Below are positions 37,837-48,507 of a stretch of 64,000 nt of DNA, piece after piece. The notes beneath the pieces are model-generated. The model was not told the origin of the DNA and did not search any database. It saw nothing but the letters and a program-made list of their open reading frames with translations. The first letter of the stretch is position 1. Every line of letters starts with the position of its first letter. The stretch is from Benzoatithermus sp963720725 (GTDB lineage Bacteria > Pseudomonadota > Alphaproteobacteria > Geminicoccales > Geminicoccaceae). The translations under genes and the position numbers were made by a program. The stretch covers positions 248,001-312,000 of the forward strand of contig CAVRGN010000003.1 of NCBI GenBank assembly GCA_963720725.1, written 5' to 3'.

Positions 37837-38204
37837 GCCACCTCCACGCCACCGGCGACCTGCTCGCGGTCGCCCGCGCAGCGTTGCGCGAGCGCGTGAT
37901 GCCCGGCCTCGACGGCGAGGGCCGCTACGAGGCCGCGATGGTCGTCAACGCCATGGCGATCGCGATCCGGGAGATCGAGTTCGGCTCACAGGTGCAAGCG
38001 GAGGAGCGGGAGCTGCTGGAGAATTTCTATGGGACCGCGGGCACGTGTCTGGCCGAGCTGCGCCAAAGGCTGTGCCGGGATCTGCGCGCGGGACGCTTCG
38101 CCACGAGCCGAGCCGGCGAGCTGCGGGACCTGCTGTCCCGCCTCGTCCACGCGCGCCTGACCATCAGCAATCCCGACTATGGCGCAGCCCGACCCAGCAG
38201 CTGA
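37833..38204 (+). CDS. DUF6285 domain protein
   Basis: The 123-residue helical protein reads MSHLHATGDLLAVARAALRE, then RYEAAMVVNAMAIAIREIEF and LVHARLTISNPDYGA. This matches DUF6285, which regularly follows phosphotransferases of the type encoded just upstream. The ATGA overlap with the restored stop of that gene indicates translational coupling and supports the reading frame inferred there. The function is unknown. It overlaps the 3' end of a minus-strand pseudogene. Confidence 0.8.
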   Translation: MSHLHATGDLLAVARAALRERVMPGLDGEGRYEAAMVVNAMAIAIREIEFGSQVQAEERELLENFYGTAGTCLAELRQRLCRDLRAGRFATSRAGELRDLLSRLVHARLTISNPDYGAARPSS

Positions 38205-38883
38205 ACCAGCGATGCCTCCAGCGCGCAAGCGCGCTCGTGCAGGGTCTCCAGGGCGTCCGCGGTGGCCTTCGCCCCGGCTTCCCCCACGAAGAACAGGTGC
38301 GAACCTCGCACCCGCATGCTGAGCAGGCCCGGCGCCGAGGCAATGCGCTCGAGCAGGCGCGCAAACTCCGCGCGCGGCAGCTTCTCCAGCTCGTCGGCGG
38401 CAGGCCAGACCAGGCGCGCAGCCAGGGACTGCGTCAGATGCAGCGACCAGTTCGCCCGGTCGGTCAGCGCGTGTCGCGCGTCGAGCGCAGAATCGTGGGT
38501 GAGAACCGCGAGCGCGGGAAACCCGGCATAGTCCCAGACGCCGGTGTCGGCCTCGTCCGCTTGCCGATCGAGGACGAACTGCCCGCCACGGTAGCGCAGG
38601 GCGGTGGCCGCGAGGTTGACCGGATAGTCGCCGACATACTCGGTCAGGAACAGCCGATCCGAAATCACGACACGGCCTGCCCGTGCGTTCTGGGCCTTCA
38701 GGCAGTCCTGCAGCCATGCCGTGAAGCTGCCGCGGGCAGGGGCGAGGCCCGAGGCCGTCGGCTGCAGCTGGTGACGAAGACGACCAGCGGATGCTCCGGC
38801 CGGCCAGGGAGCAGGCAGGTGAGGGCCGGGAACCCCGCGGCTACACGGAGTTCCTCCCCCGGATAGAGGGTACCTTCCGGCAC
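38177..38883 (-). pseudogene. Truncated, frameshifted hydrolase-like gene
   Basis: Two pieces on the minus strand appear to belong to one gene. The start (ATG 38883) reads MPEGTLYPGEELRVAAGFPA and PEHPLVVFVT; then one frame over comes LQPTASGLAPARGSFTAWLQ, CLKAQNARAGRVVISDRLFL and TEYVGDYPVNLAATALRYR. The C-terminal part continues with LAVLTHDSALDARHALTDRA and GSHLFFVGEAGAKATADAL to 38177. LVVFV followed by lost sequence, and a later HLFFVGE block, suggest an alpha/beta hydrolase whose centre with the nucleophile is deleted. If read from 38668 alone it would be a 163-residue orphan. The family assignment is inference. Confidence 0.55.
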
Positions 38884-38898
38884 CCGTCGTGGTTGCGC

Positions 38899-39426
38899 CT
38901 AGAGGTCCGACTGCAGCCGGACCTTGGTCATCTTGGTGGGGTTGGCCGGCGGCTCGCCGACGGCGACCTTGTCGACGTTCTCCATACCCTCGATCACCTT
39001 GCCCCAGACGGTGTACTGGCCGTTGAGGAACTGGGCGTCGGCGAAGCAGATGAAGAACTGGCTGTCCGCGCTGTTCGGGTTCTGCGAGCGGGCGGCACCT
39101 ACCGTGCCGCGCACGAACGGCTCCTTGCTGAACTCCGCCATGACGTTGCCCTTGCCCGAGCCGCCCGTGCCGGTGCCGGTGGGATCGCCGGTCTGGGCCA
39201 TGAAGCCCGGAATGACGCGGTGGAAGACGATCCCGTCATAGAACCCGGCCTTGGCCAGCTCCTTGACCCGGGCGACGTGCTTGGGCGCCACGTCGGGCAG
39301 GAGCTCGATCAGCACGTTGCCGCCCGAAGAGAGCTCGATGACGAGCGTGTTGTCGGGATCGGCGGCCTTGGCGGCGGTGGCGGTCATGAGCAGGATGGCT
39401 CCGGCTAGGAGATGGCGACGATGCAT
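38899..39426 (-). CDS. Cyclophilin-type peptidyl-prolyl isomerase, periplasmic
   Basis: The 175-residue protein has a Sec signal (MHRRHLLAGAILLMTATAAK, cleavage near AKA-AD). The cyclophilin domain shows VARVKELAKAGFYDGIVFHR, VIPGFMAQTGDPTGTGTGG, the active-site Arg in FHRVI, and SQNPNSADSQFFICFADAQF and LNGQYTVWGKVIEGM. It catalyses proline isomerisation during folding of exported proteins. It is of the PpiA type. The start ATG 39426 fits the signal peptide. Confidence 0.93.
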   Translation of the reverse strand: MHRRHLLAGAILLMTATAAKAADPDNTLVIELSSGGNVLIELLPDVAPKHVARVKELAKAGFYDGIVFHRVIPGFMAQTGDPTGTGTGGSGKGNVMAEFSKEPFVRGTVGAARSQNPNSADSQFFICFADAQFLNGQYTVWGKVIEGMENVDKVAVGEPPANPTKMTKVRLQSDL

Positions 39427-39538
39427 GGCCCGGTTCGATCCATGTTGGGGACAGAGGGTGCCGCCGCCCGGCGTCGGACGGCGGCCTCCTACTAGCCGAT
39501 CCGACGGGCCGGCAGAACCCGCAAATGCCCGGGCCGCG

Positions 39539-39886
39539 TCAGGCCCGCGCGGCGCAGTTCATGCACAGCACTGCCGCCGGGTCGAGCTCGAGCCGCGCCT
39601 CGGCGATCGGCGCGTCGCAGGCGAGGCAGTGGCCGTACTCGCCGGTTTCCACGCGCTCCAGCGCCGAATCGATGCGCATCAGTTCGCGGCGGCGCCGGCG
39701 CGCAGCATCGCTCGCGATCTCGCGCTGCTGCAGTTCGTCCAGGCGCGACGTACCGCCGACGCGCTGCGGATCGGCGTCGACCACGGCCGCCGCCCCATCC
39801 ACTGCTTCGAGCGTGCGCGCAATCTCCTCCCGCCGTTCGTGCAGGACCCGGCGTGCCGTCGCGGGCTCCTCGCGCAGGCTGGGCAT
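39539..39886 (-). CDS. DksA/TraR-type zinc-finger protein
   Basis: The 115-residue protein has an N-terminal helical region rich in Arg and Glu, and a C-terminal four-cysteine zinc finger with Cys87, Cys90, Cys108 and Cys111 (GHCLACDAPIAEARLELDPA, then VLCMNCAARA). The DksA-like acidic tip motif of true DksA is not evident (DGAAAVVDADPQRVGG lies in its place), so it is better called DksA-related. Such proteins bind the RNA polymerase secondary channel and alter transcription. The start ATG 39886 is supported by the conserved coiled-coil region close to it. Confidence 0.8.
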   Translation of the reverse strand: MPSLREEPATARRVLHERREEIARTLEAVDGAAAVVDADPQRVGGTSRLDELQQREIASDAARRRRRELMRIDSALERVETGEYGHCLACDAPIAEARLELDPAAVLCMNCAARA

Positions 39887-40020
39887 CGACTATCCCCCGT
39901 GTTGGTGCGATGAGTTACAACCACCCGATCGTCGGCAGAGTTCCCGTCCGTCGCGCCCCGGCTTCTCCGGGGGCGGTGCGGCGCCTACATCTGCGCCCTC
40001 ACCGTCTCGGAGCCCCGCGC

Positions 40021-41605
<1,585 letters not shown>

Positions 41606-41609
<4 letters not shown>

Positions 41610-42820
41610 CCGCTGCCCTGAGGCTCCCGGACCGCGCCGACCTGTTGGCGGGCGGCTTCGTCATGACCTTTGCGTCGAGCTTCGGCCAGACTTGGTTCAT
41701 CGCCCTGTCCGGGCCGGACCTGCGCGCCGAGCTCGGGCTGACCCATGGCGGTTTCGGAAGTCTCTACGCGGCGGCGACACTGCTGAGCGGCATGACGTTG
41801 TTGTGGGCCGGCGGTGCCGTCGACCGATTGCCGACCCGGCGCGTGGCGCTCGCCACCATGACCGGCCTCGGGCTGTCCTGCCTCGGCATGGCCGCGGTGC
41901 GCCATCCGCTGGCCCTGGTGGCGGTGCTGTTCGGGTTGCGGCTGTGCGGTCAGGGCCTGCTGTCGCACGTCGCCCTGACCACCATCGCCCGCGGCTTCCC
42001 AATCGGCCGGGGCCGCGCCTTGTCGCTGGCGAGCCTGGGCTTCCCGGCGGCCGAGGCCTTGCTGCCCATCGCCGTCGCGGCCGCCATCGCGACCATCGGC
42101 TGGCGCCAGACCTGGACCCTCGGCGGTTCGGTGGCTCTCGTGGCTCTTCCCGGCGTGCTGTGGCTCCTGCTCCGCCACGCCCCCACGCCGGCGCACGTGC
42201 GAACACCGGGCGCCGAGTTCCCGGCACCGACGCGACGCCGCGACCTGCTGCGTTCGGCGCGGTTCGCGTTGCTGCTACCGGCCATGCTGACCACAGGGTT
42301 CATCGTCACCGCCCTGTTCTTCCACCAGGGTGCCTTCTCCGCCATGAAGGGCTGGCCGCCCGGGTGGTTCGCCGCTTGCATTCCCGCCTACGCGGCGACC
42401 TCGGTGGCAGCCATTCTCCTCTCGGGTCATCTCGTGGACCGCTACGGCGCGCGCAAACTCCTGCCCTTGTTCGTCCTGCCGCTGGTCGCAGGCATGGTGC
42501 TGCTGGCAGCTTCGGACCAGCCAGTGGCCGCCCTGGCCGCCCTCGCCATGACCGGCCTGACCGCCGGCGCGAGCAACACGGCGGTCACAGCGGGGCTGGC
42601 CGAGGTCTACGGAATCGACAATCTGGGCACGGTGCGGGCCCTGGGCGCCTCGGCCGCGATCCTGGCCTCGGCCGCCTCGCCCGCCCTCGTCGGCATCGCG
42701 CTGGATGCCGGCGTGCCGGGGGCGATCATCCTGCTGGCCTTCGCTCTCCTGGCCCTTGCCGCGAGCCCGCTGGCCGCGCGCGGCGTAGGCTACGTCCAGC
42801 TGGGCCAGGAACGTACCTAG
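41606..42820 (+). CDS. MFS transporter
   Basis: The 404-residue, 12-helix transporter has GLTHGGFGSLYAAATLLSGM in helix 2, DRLPTRRVALATM as the motif A-like loop, GRGRALSLASLGFPAAEALL in helix 5, and a second half loop GHLVDRYGARKLLPLFVLPL. The substrate is unknown. TTG 41606 overlaps the prfC TGA (TTGA). An ATG at 41663 lies inside the first helix and is unlikely. It ends 4 bp into the convergent membrane-protein gene. Confidence 0.82.
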
Positions 42821-43575
42821 CCCTGCTGTGGCAGGCCCGGCTGCTGGCGGAAGAACAGGTAGGCGTAGGAGAGGAACGAGGCGATGAGCGGCGCCTGGAT
42901 CCAGGCGTTCGCGACGGTCGCCAGGTCGGCCATCGCCGCCAGCGCGATGCTGCCGGTGGCGTCCGCTGCCCAGGCCAGGACGAGTGCGAGCCCCAGCACG
43001 AGCAGCGCTGCCGGCAGGGTCGCCAGAAAGAAGCCGAGGGCAAGCCGCCAGCCATTGCCGGCGGTGACCGCCCAGGAGCGGGCGACGGTAAGCGCCTGAT
43101 CGCCGATGGCGGTCGCGGGAAAGATCAGCTGCAGGCGCATGGCGACGTAGATGCAGGCGATCATCAGCAGCGGCACGAGGAGCAAGCCCAGGCCCGACGA
43201 TTGCGCCGGCGCCTCGGGATCGGCAGCACCGCCGCCGGTCAGCATCAGGAGCGTGAGCGGGATCACGCCCACCACGAAGGCCAGCAGCACGGTGAACATG
43301 AAGTAGCGGACCACGCGCGCGTCGATCGGGGCGAACCGGGCGGTGAGCGGCTCCTGATGCAGGATGTGGCGATGCCAGGCCACCGCGATCGCCGCGGCAC
43401 CCAGGGCGACCGCGATGTCGGCGGCGGCGCCGAAAAGGCCCGACGTTCGGCCCAGCATCAGCAAGGCCCAGCCCAGGATCAGCCAGAGCCCGCCGATCTG
43501 CAGGAGACCCTGCAGGTTGGCCAGGACGTCGAGATAGGCGTGGCGGGCAAGTCGCCAGGCTGGCAGCTTGTTCAT
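42817..43575 (-). CDS. Polytopic membrane protein of unknown function
   Basis: The 252-residue protein has five or six predicted helices: GLLQIGGLWLILGWALLML, AAADIAVALGAAAIAVAW, YFMFTVLLAFVVGVIPLTLL, GLGLLLVPLLMIACIYVAMR, LGFFLATLPAALLVLGLALV and a last one near the end. A histidine-rich loop (WHRHILHQEP) lies after helix 2. The plan resembles YciC-like/DUF975 multipass proteins, but no family is certain. ATG 43575 (MNKLPAWRLARHAYLD) is preferred over a longer 5' reading. It is divergent from the DUF4139 gene. Confidence 0.6.
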   Translation of the reverse strand: MNKLPAWRLARHAYLDVLANLQGLLQIGGLWLILGWALLMLGRTSGLFGAAADIAVALGAAAIAVAWHRHILHQEPLTARFAPIDARVVRYFMFTVLLAFVVGVIPLTLLMLTGGGAADPEAPAQSSGLGLLLVPLLMIACIYVAMRLQLIFPATAIGDQALTVARSWAVTAGNGWRLALGFFLATLPAALLVLGLALVLAWAADATGSIALAAMADLATVANAWIQAPLIASFLSYAYLFFRQQPGLPQQG

Positions 43576-43660
43576 GCGGATCGATCCGGCGCGGGCGACA
43601 GTTCGGTCACGCCCATGTAGCATCTGGCAGATGAAATAGCAGGGAGCGCCGGGGCCTGCC

Positions 43661-45603
43661 ATGCGATCCATCCGTACCTGCGCCCTGGCGGCTGCCGTCA
43701 GCCTGGCGGCCGTCGGAACCTCGCTCGCGGCCGAGCCGAGCTTGCGGCAGGTGCTGCTGTCGACCGGCGGTGTCGGCTATTTCGGCTATGAGGCCACGCC
43801 CGACGCGGAGGGCCGGATCTGGCTGACGGTACCGCTGGCGCAGGTCGACGATATCCTCAAGAGCCTGACCGTCCTGGGCGGCTCCGGCGCCGTGCGCGCC
43901 GTGAGCCTCGAGGGACCGACGCCGCTGGGCGACCTGTTCCGCGAGGTACCGTTCGCCGAGGGCGATCTCGCGGATCTGCCCAGCCTGCTGGCTCGGCTGC
44001 GCGGAGCCGAGATCCAGATCGAGGGCCCGGCGAACCTGCATGGCCGGATCCTCGCCGTGGCGCGCGAAGAGGTGGTCGAGGGCGATGTCCGTTCCGCCCG
44101 GCACCGGCTCAGCTTGGCTGGTCCCGGTGGCATCCGCACGGTCATCCTCGAATTGATCGATGGCTTGTCGTTCGCTGAGCCGGAGCTCCAGGCTCAGCTC
44201 GACCGGCTGCTGGCACGGATGGCCGAAAGCGGGTCTACGCAGGAGCGGCGGCTGGAAATTCGGCTCGCGCAACCTTCCACCGGCCCGGTCGAGCTTGGCT
44301 ACCTCGCCGAGATGCCCTTATGGAAGTCGAGCTATCGCCTGATCGCCGGATCGTCCGAGGGCCGGCTGCAGGGCTGGGCAATCCTGGAGAACGCCAGCGG
44401 CCGCGACTGGGAGGAGGTGGCGGTCACCCTGATCGGCGGCAGCCCGCGAGCCCTGCGCCAAGCGCTGTTCGCGAGCCACTACGTGGCGCGGCCGCAGGTG
44501 CCCGTCGGCGGCGAGACCCGCAAGGAGGGCCAGGACATGGCCTTGCTGGCCGCACCGGCACCCATGGCCGCCGAGGCTGCGGGTGCTCCCTCCCGGTCGT
44601 TCCGCGCGGCACCGCTGGAGGCCGGCAGTGCCCAGGAGCTGACCGCCCAGACCCTGTTCCCGCTGCCGCAGAAGGTCACGCTGGCCCAGGGCCAGACCGT
44701 GATGGCGCCGATTGTCGATCGTCCATGCCGGTGGAGCGGGTCGCCCTCTATCGCGCAGAGCAGGCCGGAAAGCACCCGCAGGCGGCCTTGCGCGTGCGCA
44801 ACGCCGGCGGGACCAGCCTGCCCGCGGGCTTGGCAACGCTCTACGAGGAGCTGCCGCAGGGGGGGCTCACCTACCTGGGCGACGCCGCGCTGCCCCAGCT
44901 GGCTCCGGGCGCGGGAGAGCTGCTGGCCTACGGTCTCGACGGCAACATCGACGTGACCGTGGCGGAGGCGAGCCGGGGCCGGCTCGACCGCATCCGCGTG
45001 AGCGACGGCGTCCTGGAGCTCACGAAGCTGGAACAGCAGACCTTCTCCTACACCGTGACTGCCCGCTTCGCCGGCGCCCCGCGCGGCTTCGTCCTCGAGC
45101 AAAGGCGCCCCGTCGATTGGCGGACCGCGGCTCCGGCCGACGCCGTGGTCGACGGCGACGTGCTGAAGGTCGTGCGCACCCTGGAGCCGGCGGGGCGGCT
45201 CGAACTGGCGGTGGTGCTGGAACGGCCGTTGGTGCAAAGCTTCGCGCTCGCGGACTACGACCCGCAAGAGCTGTTGCTCGCGTTCGACGGTGTGGAGCCG
45301 CCACCCGAGCTGCGCACCGCCCTCGCCCGCCTGCAGGAGCTTGCGGCGGCCGAATCCCAGCTGCAGCGGCGGATCGACGTGGCGACGGCCCGCCGTGACG
45401 AGCTGTCTCAGAACCAAGCCAGACTGCGCGAAAATCTGCGTGCCGTGCCCCCGGACAGCGATTTTGCCCGACGCCTTCTGGCCGAGCTGACCGCAAGCGA
45501 GGACGAGCTCGGCGCCTTGGACCAGCGCCTCGCCGACCTGCGGGCAGAGCTCGGCCGCGCCGCCGACGACCGGATGGCCTTTGTCCGCTCGCTGCGCATC
45601 TAG
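43661..45603 (+). CDS. DUF4139 (MuiA-like) exported protein, frameshifted
   Basis: The signal peptide MRSIRTCALAAAVSLAAVGT ends near SLAAEP. The first part reads LRQVLLSTGGVGYFGYEATP and PLAQVDDILKSLTVLGGSGA, and the DUF4139 centre has YLAEMPLWKSSYRLIAG and LQGWAILENASGRDWEEVAV. Near 44719-44722 one base is missing: the frame jumps from QTVMAPIVDR to SMPVERVALYRAEQAGKHPQ and on to the C-terminal coiled coil (about 545-635). Restored length is 647 residues. DUF4139 proteins include the mucoidy inhibitor MuiA; the exact role is unknown. Its 3' end lies six bases from the convergent ExbB-like operon. Confidence 0.8.
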
Positions 45604-45609
45604 GCCGGT

Positions 45610-46125
45610 TCAGGCCTCCTTGCCCGGCAGGGTCACGATCCGTGCAGGCGGAGCCGTGAGGTCCTTGGGTGGCGGCGCCGGCTGAGGCAGGGCGTAGAAG
45701 CGGAGATCGCGGTCGTCGAGGGAAGGCTCGAACGGCAGCCGCATCCGCAGCGTCGACTGCCGTTCGGTTGCGGTCCGTGCCGCGGCCTGCAGCTGTTCGG
45801 CCGTGCGCCGGTCCCACGGCAGCTCGTAGGCACGCGGCTCATCGACACCGTCCAGCTGCAGCCAGAGATAGATCGCCCGGTCCTCGACCATGCTGTTGCC
45901 GAGCACGGTGGCCTCGCCGGCCCGTTCGAGCCACCACTCAAGACGGGTGGGCTTTGGCTTGCTCAGGAGGTCGAGCATCGCGGCGTAGCCCGTGCCCATC
46001 AGGGCGAAGGCGATCACCACGGCGCCCGCCTTCACACCCAGCCTTCGTGGCGACCAGACGCTGACGGCGCCGAGGGTCGCGGCGAGGATGGCGAGGAGCC
46101 CGAACAGGGGCGTAAGCCCGCTCAT
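45610..46125 (-). CDS. Two-helix membrane protein, third gene of ExbB-like operon
   Basis: The 171-residue protein has two membrane helices near the start (PLFGLLAILAATLGAVSVWS and KAGAVVIAFALMGTGYAAML). A polar domain follows with WWLERAGEATVLGNSMVEDR, AIYLWLQLDGVDEPRAYELP and LPFEPSLDDRDLRFYALPQP. ATG 46125 overlaps the TGA of the previous gene (ATGA). AIYLWLQLDG recalls DLWVQAPG in its neighbour, but no family is recognised. It is presumably a partner of the ExbB-like channel. Confidence 0.65.
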   Translation of the reverse strand: MSGLTPLFGLLAILAATLGAVSVWSPRRLGVKAGAVVIAFALMGTGYAAMLDLLSKPKPTRLEWWLERAGEATVLGNSMVEDRAIYLWLQLDGVDEPRAYELPWDRRTAEQLQAAARTATERQSTLRMRLPFEPSLDDRDLRFYALPQPAPPPKDLTAPPARIVTLPGKEA

Positions 46126-46730
46126 GACGGCTGCCAGTCGCGCAAGGGCTTCTGGAGGCTGGTGACGCTGCCGGGGACCAGGGCGCCGGCGGCGTCGAGG
46201 CGGAAGCGGAAGACCGTCAACTCCTGGCCTTCCCGCACCAGCTCGACATTGGCCGCCAGGATTTGCTTGGCGGAGTCCTGCACCGTCGCCTTCACGCTGG
46301 CGACGACGGTCACCTGGACCCGCCCTCCGGATGGGTTGCGGTAGAGATGCAGGTTGGCGGTGTACTCGCCCGGCGGCATCCCCCTGGCGTAGCTGATCTC
46401 GTAGTTGATGCCCGTGGCGTCGGCTCGCTCGCCCAGGTCGTCGCGCAGGAGGTTGAAGATGGCTCCACCCTTGTTGGAATAGCCGACCGGCACATCGCCG
46501 GGCGCCTGCACCCACAGATCGACGTCGGTATCCATCCCGTCGGGCCAGCGCGCTTCGATCATGACGTTGCCGGGCGGCTGGACGGTCTCGGTCGCGGCCC
46601 TGGCCCGCGATTCGCCGATATGCGGCAGGAGCAGGACGGCCACGGTGACGAAGCCGCTGAGCGTGAGCATGATCAAGTCGCGAAAGACGATGTCGCCGTC
46701 GTCGCCGCCGTCCTCGTCAAAGGGCTGCAT
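46122..46730 (-). CDS. ExbD-like membrane-anchored protein with unusual outer domain
   Basis: The 202-residue protein begins with an acidic cytoplasmic tail (MQPFDEDGGDDGDIVF), then one membrane helix (about 18-36, DLIMLTLSGFVTVAVLLLP) with Asp18 at its mouth, as in ExbD/TolR. The outer domain has DGMDTDVDLWVQAPGDVPVG, NKGGAIFNLL and YARGMPPGEYTANLHLYRNP, a pattern like DUF2135 beta domains rather than the ExbD periplasmic domain. It overlaps the ExbB-like gene by 14 bases and the next gene by four. The proton-channel role is inferred from position and the Asp. Confidence 0.7.
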   Translation of the reverse strand: MQPFDEDGGDDGDIVFRDLIMLTLSGFVTVAVLLLPHIGESRARAATETVQPPGNVMIEARWPDGMDTDVDLWVQAPGDVPVGYSNKGGAIFNLLRDDLGERADATGINYEISYARGMPPGEYTANLHLYRNPSGGRVQVTVVASVKATVQDSAKQILAANVELVREGQELTVFRFRLDAAGALVPGSVTSLQKPLRDWQPS

Positions 46731-47424
46731 CTTGCTCTCCCTGCTCGATCACGTGGGTGAGGAGATGGGTGGCGCCCGATTCGAGCAGGCGATAGTCGAC
46801 CATCAGCCAGACGTTGAGCACGGAGCCGACCAGGGTCTTGAACAGGGCCATGGCCATCCCGTGCAGGAGGGTGGCGACCATGGGGCCGATGGCGCTGGCA
46901 TCGGTGACCGCAGCCTGATTGACGCCGGACAGGGCGATCACAAAGCCGACGATGGTGCCGATCAGGCCCAGCAGGACGAGCGTGCTGGCCATGTGGCGAA
47001 CCTTGCCGATGCGCTGGGCCAGCTTGAGCCGCAGGGCGGCGGCGAGCGCTGCCCGCGTGTGGCCGTCGCGGCCCGACATGGCGCGCAGCACCGCGGTCGA
47101 GCGTGAATCGCCGCCGATGGGCCAGCGCTCGAGCGCGTTCAATTCGCGCGACAGCATCAGGACCTGTTGGCCGGTCCAGACCACGCCGACCACGAACAGG
47201 GCGAAGATGAGCTTGCAGATGTGGGTGTCGTCGGCGGCCAGGATCCGCTCTATCCAGCCCTGCATCCAGACCGCCCCGAGAAGCACCAGCCCGGTGCCGT
47301 TGATGAGCACGAACCGGAGCAGCAGCAGAAAGCGGTAGCGATCGCCGATGTCGGGCACCGCCCGGGTGACTTTGTCCCAATGCGACCTGGTTTCGGGCAG
47401 CACGTGTGCGGCAAGGGTATTCAT
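46717..47424 (-). CDS. MotA/TolQ/ExbB family proton channel protein
   Basis: The 235-residue protein has helices at about 33-55, 68-90, 147-172 and 185-206. The key family block is STLVLLGLIGTIVGFVIALS with the conserved Gly-Thr-x-x-Gly, followed by PMVATLLHGMAMALFKTLVG. A cytoplasmic region (about 91-145) lies between the second and third helices, as in ExbB. It should form the stator channel with the ExbD-like protein that follows in an overlapping operon. No TonB or OmpA-like gene is present, so the driven partner is unknown. Confidence 0.85.
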   Translation of the reverse strand: MNTLAAHVLPETRSHWDKVTRAVPDIGDRYRFLLLLRFVLINGTGLVLLGAVWMQGWIERILAADDTHICKLIFALFVVGVVWTGQQVLMLSRELNALERWPIGGDSRSTAVLRAMSGRDGHTRAALAAALRLKLAQRIGKVRHMASTLVLLGLIGTIVGFVIALSGVNQAAVTDASAIGPMVATLLHGMAMALFKTLVGSVLNVWLMVDYRLLESGATHLLTHVIEQGEQDAAL

Positions 47425-48143
47425 GTCGTCATCCTCACGAACCAGCGCCCCCTGCGGGGCGAGCCAACGTCGTCAAGCCGTCGGTGGCCGGGTCCGTGGG
47501 GCTCCCGCGGGGGCGGAGAACCTTGGAACGGCGAGTTGTAAATTTGGCACGTAGCGTCTCGAAGCGCGCCCGTGCCTACCTCATGGCGCGAAAACTACCA
47601 CGGCTGACACAGGATTTCAACCCTAGCGCGATAAGCGGCTCGCCTTATCACAATCTTGTGGTGGCCATCCCTGCCCCCTTGGCGGAGTTTCCGCAAGATC
47701 AGGTATAGCGCACAAATAACTTGCGGACAAAACTTCGATGACAAACTTTATCAGAATCAACGCTCAAATGTAAGTAAGTATAATTGCCGTGAATGGTCTT
47801 CTGTTCTGATGATCAGGCTTACATATGTCGTCAATTGAGGCAATGTTATCCCGTTTTTATTCACCGGCTGTGTCGGTTATGCTGGACCAAAGTAAAAGAT
47901 AAGAACTCCTAAGTCACCGCAGACCAGGGCATGCCGCATGCCGTTTTGACCCGGTTGCCGCGCCTCCAGGCAGCGCCTGAGAACGAACAACCGGTTGCCG
48001 AGCGAGCGATGCGCCTCGCGTCGGCTGTCGCAAGCAATAGCGACACCATTCATTGGGCGAATATTCGCTAAGGAATCCGTTTGCAACGGATTCGTGCCAT
48101 GATAAGGCCTCTTCTGCGTCCGCCATGTCAGAGGAGTGCGTTG
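47425..48143. other. Intergenic region, 719 bp
   Basis: This is the longest gene-free stretch in the window. It is AT-rich from about 47,530 to 47,900 and lies upstream of both the ExbB-like operon and the HU gene. It holds a palindrome and an inverted repeat close to HU (48057-48092). No gene or known RNA was recognised. Confidence 0.55.
48057..48092 (+). promoter_or_regulatory. Palindromes upstream of the HU gene (possible operator)
   Basis: A 12-bp palindrome GCGAATATTCGC (48057-48068) is followed by a perfect inverted repeat AATCCGTT-TGC-AACGGATT (48074-48092). Together they end 51 bases before the HU start, where an operator or promoter would sit. A TTGCAA at 48081 and TGATAA at 48100 lie only 13 bases apart, so they are not a normal sigma-70 promoter. 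Confidence 0.35.
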
Positions 48144-48419
48144 ATGACCCTGGACGAGCTGAATACCGCCGTAGCCACAGCCACGGCCAAGCCCAAGAGC
48201 GAAGCAAGCAAGGCCGTCGCAGCCGTGTTGCACGGCATCCAGGAAGCCCTCAGCAAGGGCGACAAGGTGTCGATCGCCGGTTTCGGCGTATTCGAGGTAG
48301 CGGCGCGCCCGGAGCGCGAGGGTCGCAACCCTCAGACCGGCAAAACCATCAAGATCGCGGCCAGCAAGGCCGTCAAGTTCAAGCCCGGCAAGGGCCTGCG
48401 GGACGCCGTCAACGGTTGA
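48144..48419 (+). CDS. HU family DNA-binding protein
   Basis: The 91-residue protein starts MTLDELNTAVATATAKPKSE. It contains the family core SIAGFGVFEVAARPEREGRN, then PQTGKTIKIAASKAVKFKPG and KGLRDAVNG. The GRNPQTG arm is the DNA-intercalating beta ribbon. HU bends DNA nonspecifically and packages the nucleoid. ATG 48144 has AGAGGAG upstream. A GC-rich hairpin follows the stop. It may be the only HU or a second copy. Confidence 0.93.
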   Translation: MTLDELNTAVATATAKPKSEASKAVAAVLHGIQEALSKGDKVSIAGFGVFEVAARPEREGRNPQTGKTIKIAASKAVKFKPGKGLRDAVNG

Positions 48420-48462
48420 GCCAAAGCGGCCGGCGGCAGGCCGGTCGCGCCTGGTGATCGCC

Positions 48463-48491
48463 GGTCGCATCGCGCGTGGCGCGATGCGACC
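48463..48491. terminator. Bidirectional hairpin between HU and cysH
   Basis: GGTCGCATCGCGC (48463-48475) and its exact reverse complement GCGCGATGCGACC (48479-48491) surround a three-base loop. It lies between the convergent ends of HU (stop 48419) and cysH (stop 48508). No T-run is present on either side, so efficiency is uncertain. Confidence 0.55.
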
Positions 48492-48507
48492 GTGACATCG
48501 CTCGACG

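Noticed and set aside
45610..47424. Zorya-type defence system (ZorAB)
   Set aside because: The first gene is MotA/ExbB-like as in ZorA, but there is no long ZorA tail, no OmpA-like ZorB and no ZorC, ZorD or ZorE nearby.
48081..48105. Sigma-70 promoter TTGCAA...TGATAA upstream of HU
   Set aside because: The spacing is only 13 bases, too short for a standard promoter.
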